DNA of 7,553 bases, from NCBI RefSeq assembly GCF_019052365.1, contig NZ_JAHQUY010000097.1:1-7553 (forward strand), read 5' to 3'. Made by a program: the position numbers and the translations under genes. Shown piece after piece: positions 6,085 through 7,553 of the stretch (its first letter is position 1; each line of letters begins with the position of its first letter). Below the pieces are notes generated by a model, which saw only the letters and a program-made list of their open reading frames with translations, was not told where the DNA came from and did not search any database. This DNA is from Leyella stercorea (lineage in GTDB: Bacteria > Bacteroidota > Bacteroidia > Bacteroidales > Bacteroidaceae).

Positions 6085-6102
6085 TTGTACATTCTTTTTT
6101 TA
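6085..6102. other. Convergent junction between comF and gdhA with a T tract
   Basis: Only 18 bases separate the two facing stop codons. They contain a run of seven T on the plus strand (6095-6101) but no inverted repeat, so I cannot call a hairpin terminator for either gene. Transcripts of the two genes probably overlap at their 3' ends, or stop by a factor-dependent route. Confidence 0.6.
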
Positions 6103-7437
6103 TTATACGATGCCCTGCGCCATCATTGCCTTGGCTACCTTGAGGAAGCCAGCAACGTTTGCGCCGCGCACATAGTTGACATAGCCGTCGGGCTGCGTAC
6201 CGTACTTCACGCAGTTGGCGTGAATTTCGTTCATTATATTATGGAGCTTAGCGTCCACTTCCTCGCTCGACCAGCGCAGACGCTCTGAGTTCTGGCTCAT
6301 CTCGAGACCCGAAACTGCCACACCACCCGCATTTGCAGCCTTGCCAGGAGCATAGAGCAAGCCTGCCTCCTGGAACACCTTGATAGCTTCTGGCGTAGAA
6401 GGCATATTGGCGCCCTCGCTCACGGCGAACACACCGTTGGCTACGAGTGTGCGTGCGTCGTCGCCGTCGATTTCGTTCTGTGTAGCCGAAGGCAGAGCTA
6501 TATCGGCCTTCTCGCTCCAAGGACGCGCACCGGCTACATACTTCACGCCGTATTCCTCGGCATACTCGCGGATACGACCACGCTCAACATTCTTCAACTC
6601 CTTCACGTAAGCAAGTTTCTCTGCGTCGATGCCGTCCGGGTCGTAGATGTAGCCGTCCGAATCGGACAGCGTTACGGGCACGGCGCCGAGCTGTATGAGC
6701 TTCTCTACAGTATACTGAGCCACATTGCCCGAACCGCTTACGAGCACACGCTTGCCCTTGAGTTCGATGCCGCGTGTCTTGAGCATGTTCTCGAGGAAGT
6801 AGACATTGCCGTAGCCGGTAGCCTCAGGACGTATGAGCGAACCGCCGAACTCCTGGCCCTTGCCGGTGAGCACGCCTACGAATGTGTGTGTGAGCTTCTT
6901 GTACTGACCGAACATGTAGCCCACCTCGCGACCGCCTACGCCGATGTCGCCTGCCGGAACGTCCTCGTCGGGACCGATGTGGCGGTAGAGTTCGTTCATG
7001 AACGCCTGGCAGAAACGCATAACCTCAGCGTTGCTCTTGCCGCGCGGCGAGAAGTCGGAACCGCCCTTCGCTCCGCCCATAGGCAGCGTGGTGAGCGAGT
7101 TCTTGAACGTCTGCTCGAAAGCAAGGAACTTAAGGATTGAGGGATTGACCGAAGCGTGGAAACGGATGCCGCCCTTGTACGGACCGATGGCGTTGTTGTG
7201 CTGTATGCGGTAGCCCATGTTGGTCTGCACGTTGCCCTTATCGTCTACCCATGTCACACGGAACGAAATGATGCGGTCGGGTATGCAAAGACGCTCTATA
7301 AGGTTTGCACGGTCGAACTCGGGGTGACGGTTGTACTCTTCTTCAATAGTGCTGAGTACCTGGCTCACTGCCTGGATGTATTCAGGCTCGTTTGGGAAGC
7401 GTTGTTTCAGACGCTCTACAGTTTCTAATGCGTTCAT
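6103..7437 (-). CDS. gdhA: Glutamate dehydrogenase, NADP-type (hexameric)
   Basis: This enzyme makes glutamate from 2-oxoglutarate and ammonium using a nicotinamide cofactor, the main ammonia-assimilation route in many gut Bacteroidales. The 444 residues match the small hexameric class (E. coli GdhA has 447). Substrate-site motifs include GYRIQHNNAIGPYKGGIRFH (75-94), then LPMGGAKGG (118-126, with catalytic K124) and PAGDIGVGGREVGYM (161-175, with D164). The Rossmann domain carries GSGNVA (235-240) followed by SDSDG (258-262) after the second strand, as in NADP-linked enzymes, though Bacteroides relatives can use both cofactors. ANAGGVAVSGLEMSQN (368-383) is the conserved late signature. The start is ATG at 7435-7437. 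It is monocistronic here on its downstream side and faces comF. Its leader holds a strong hairpin that could be regulatory. Confidence 0.97.
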   Translation of the reverse strand: MNALETVERLKQRFPNEPEYIQAVSQVLSTIEEEYNRHPEFDRANLIERLCIPDRIISFRVTWVDDKGNVQTNMGYRIQHNNAIGPYKGGIRFHASVNPSILKFLAFEQTFKNSLTTLPMGGAKGGSDFSPRGKSNAEVMRFCQAFMNELYRHIGPDEDVPAGDIGVGGREVGYMFGQYKKLTHTFVGVLTGKGQEFGGSLIRPEATGYGNVYFLENMLKTRGIELKGKRVLVSGSGNVAQYTVEKLIQLGAVPVTLSDSDGYIYDPDGIDAEKLAYVKELKNVERGRIREYAEEYGVKYVAGARPWSEKADIALPSATQNEIDGDDARTLVANGVFAVSEGANMPSTPEAIKVFQEAGLLYAPGKAANAGGVAVSGLEMSQNSERLRWSSEEVDAKLHNIMNEIHANCVKYGTQPDGYVNYVRGANVAGFLKVAKAMMAQGIV

Positions 7438-7502
7438 TGTATCCTTCGTTTTATCTTTTTATATTGCTGTCCGCTAAAACTCCAAAGAGAATAAAAACCC
7501 TG

Positions 7503-7531
7503 CCCGAAGTCCTTTAAAACTGGACTTCGGG
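7503..7531. terminator. 10-bp perfect hairpin with flanking T tracts, upstream of gdhA
   Basis: CCCGAAGTCC (7503-7512) pairs perfectly with GGACTTCGGG (7522-7531) around a 9-base A/T loop. On the plus strand it is followed by TCTGTTTTT, and on the minus strand by CAGGGTTTTTATT, so it could end transcription in either direction. It lies 66 bases upstream of gdhA. It may terminate a neighbouring gene beyond the window, or act as a leader attenuator if the -7 box at 7543-7550 drives gdhA. Confidence 0.75.
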
Positions 7532-7542
7532 TCTGTTTTTCC

Positions 7543-7550
7543 CAAAAGTA
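7543..7550 (-). promoter_or_regulatory. -7 box reading toward gdhA (window edge)
   Basis: TACTTTTG on the minus strand matches TAnnTTTG exactly and is the same octamer as the -7 box at 3614-3621. The matching -33 box would fall beyond the window end, so the promoter cannot be confirmed. If real, the start would be near 7536, giving gdhA a leader of about 100 bases that begins with the hairpin at 7503-7531. No fully matching -7 box lies between the hairpin and the gdhA start; the closest is TCTCTTTG at 7483-7490. Confidence 0.5.
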
Positions 7551-7553
7551 AGC

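Noticed and set aside
6085..6102. Bidirectional terminator between comF and gdhA
   Set aside because: A T tract is present but I could find no inverted repeat in the 18 bases or just upstream, so a hairpin terminator is not supported.

Overview
The window looks like a chromosomal segment from a Bacteroidales bacterium, probably Prevotella-like. Two near-ideal Bacteroidetes promoters (TTTG-N19-TAnnTTTG) sit upstream of genes. No strong Shine-Dalgarno sequences are evident at the starts I examined. The gene content (outer-membrane beta-barrel protein, GHL10 glycosidase with a possible type IX sorting domain, a ~444-residue glutamate dehydrogenase) fits that group. The genus is an inference.

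Layout. Positions 3-194 hold two identical tRNA-Asp(GTC) genes on the minus strand, read from a consensus promoter at 247-277. Positions 296-3594 hold a tightly packed minus-strand operon. In transcription order it is: an outer-membrane beta-barrel protein, recR, a four-helix membrane protein, a family 2 glycosyltransferase with a TTG start and an extra C-terminal domain, and a GNAT acetyltransferase. Its junctions are a 1-base overlap, a 10-base gap, a 9-base gap and a 4-base overlap, so the genes are very likely co-transcribed. A 98-base divergent promoter region (3595-3692) separates it from a plus-strand pair: a secreted GHL10 glycosyl hydrolase and a ComF-type phosphoribosyltransferase, 4 bases apart. 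ComF converges, with only 18 bases between stops, on a minus-strand NADP-type glutamate dehydrogenase gene (gdhA). The gdhA leader contains a 10-bp perfect hairpin and, near the window edge, a consensus -7 box.

Functional theme. The operon mixes envelope functions (outer-membrane protein, membrane glycosyltransferase, small membrane protein, acetyltransferase) with the recombination mediator recR. The opposite pair joins a cell-wall-type glycosidase with a ComF homologue. This looks like ordinary housekeeping and envelope content. I found no CRISPR array, insertion sequence, phage gene or recognisable defence system. The points most worth checking are the gdhA leader hairpin, the glycosyltransferase C-terminal domain, the possible type IX sorting domain, the abutting divergent promoters, and a 14-bp tandem duplication that appears to have broken an ATGA gene overlap after recR.
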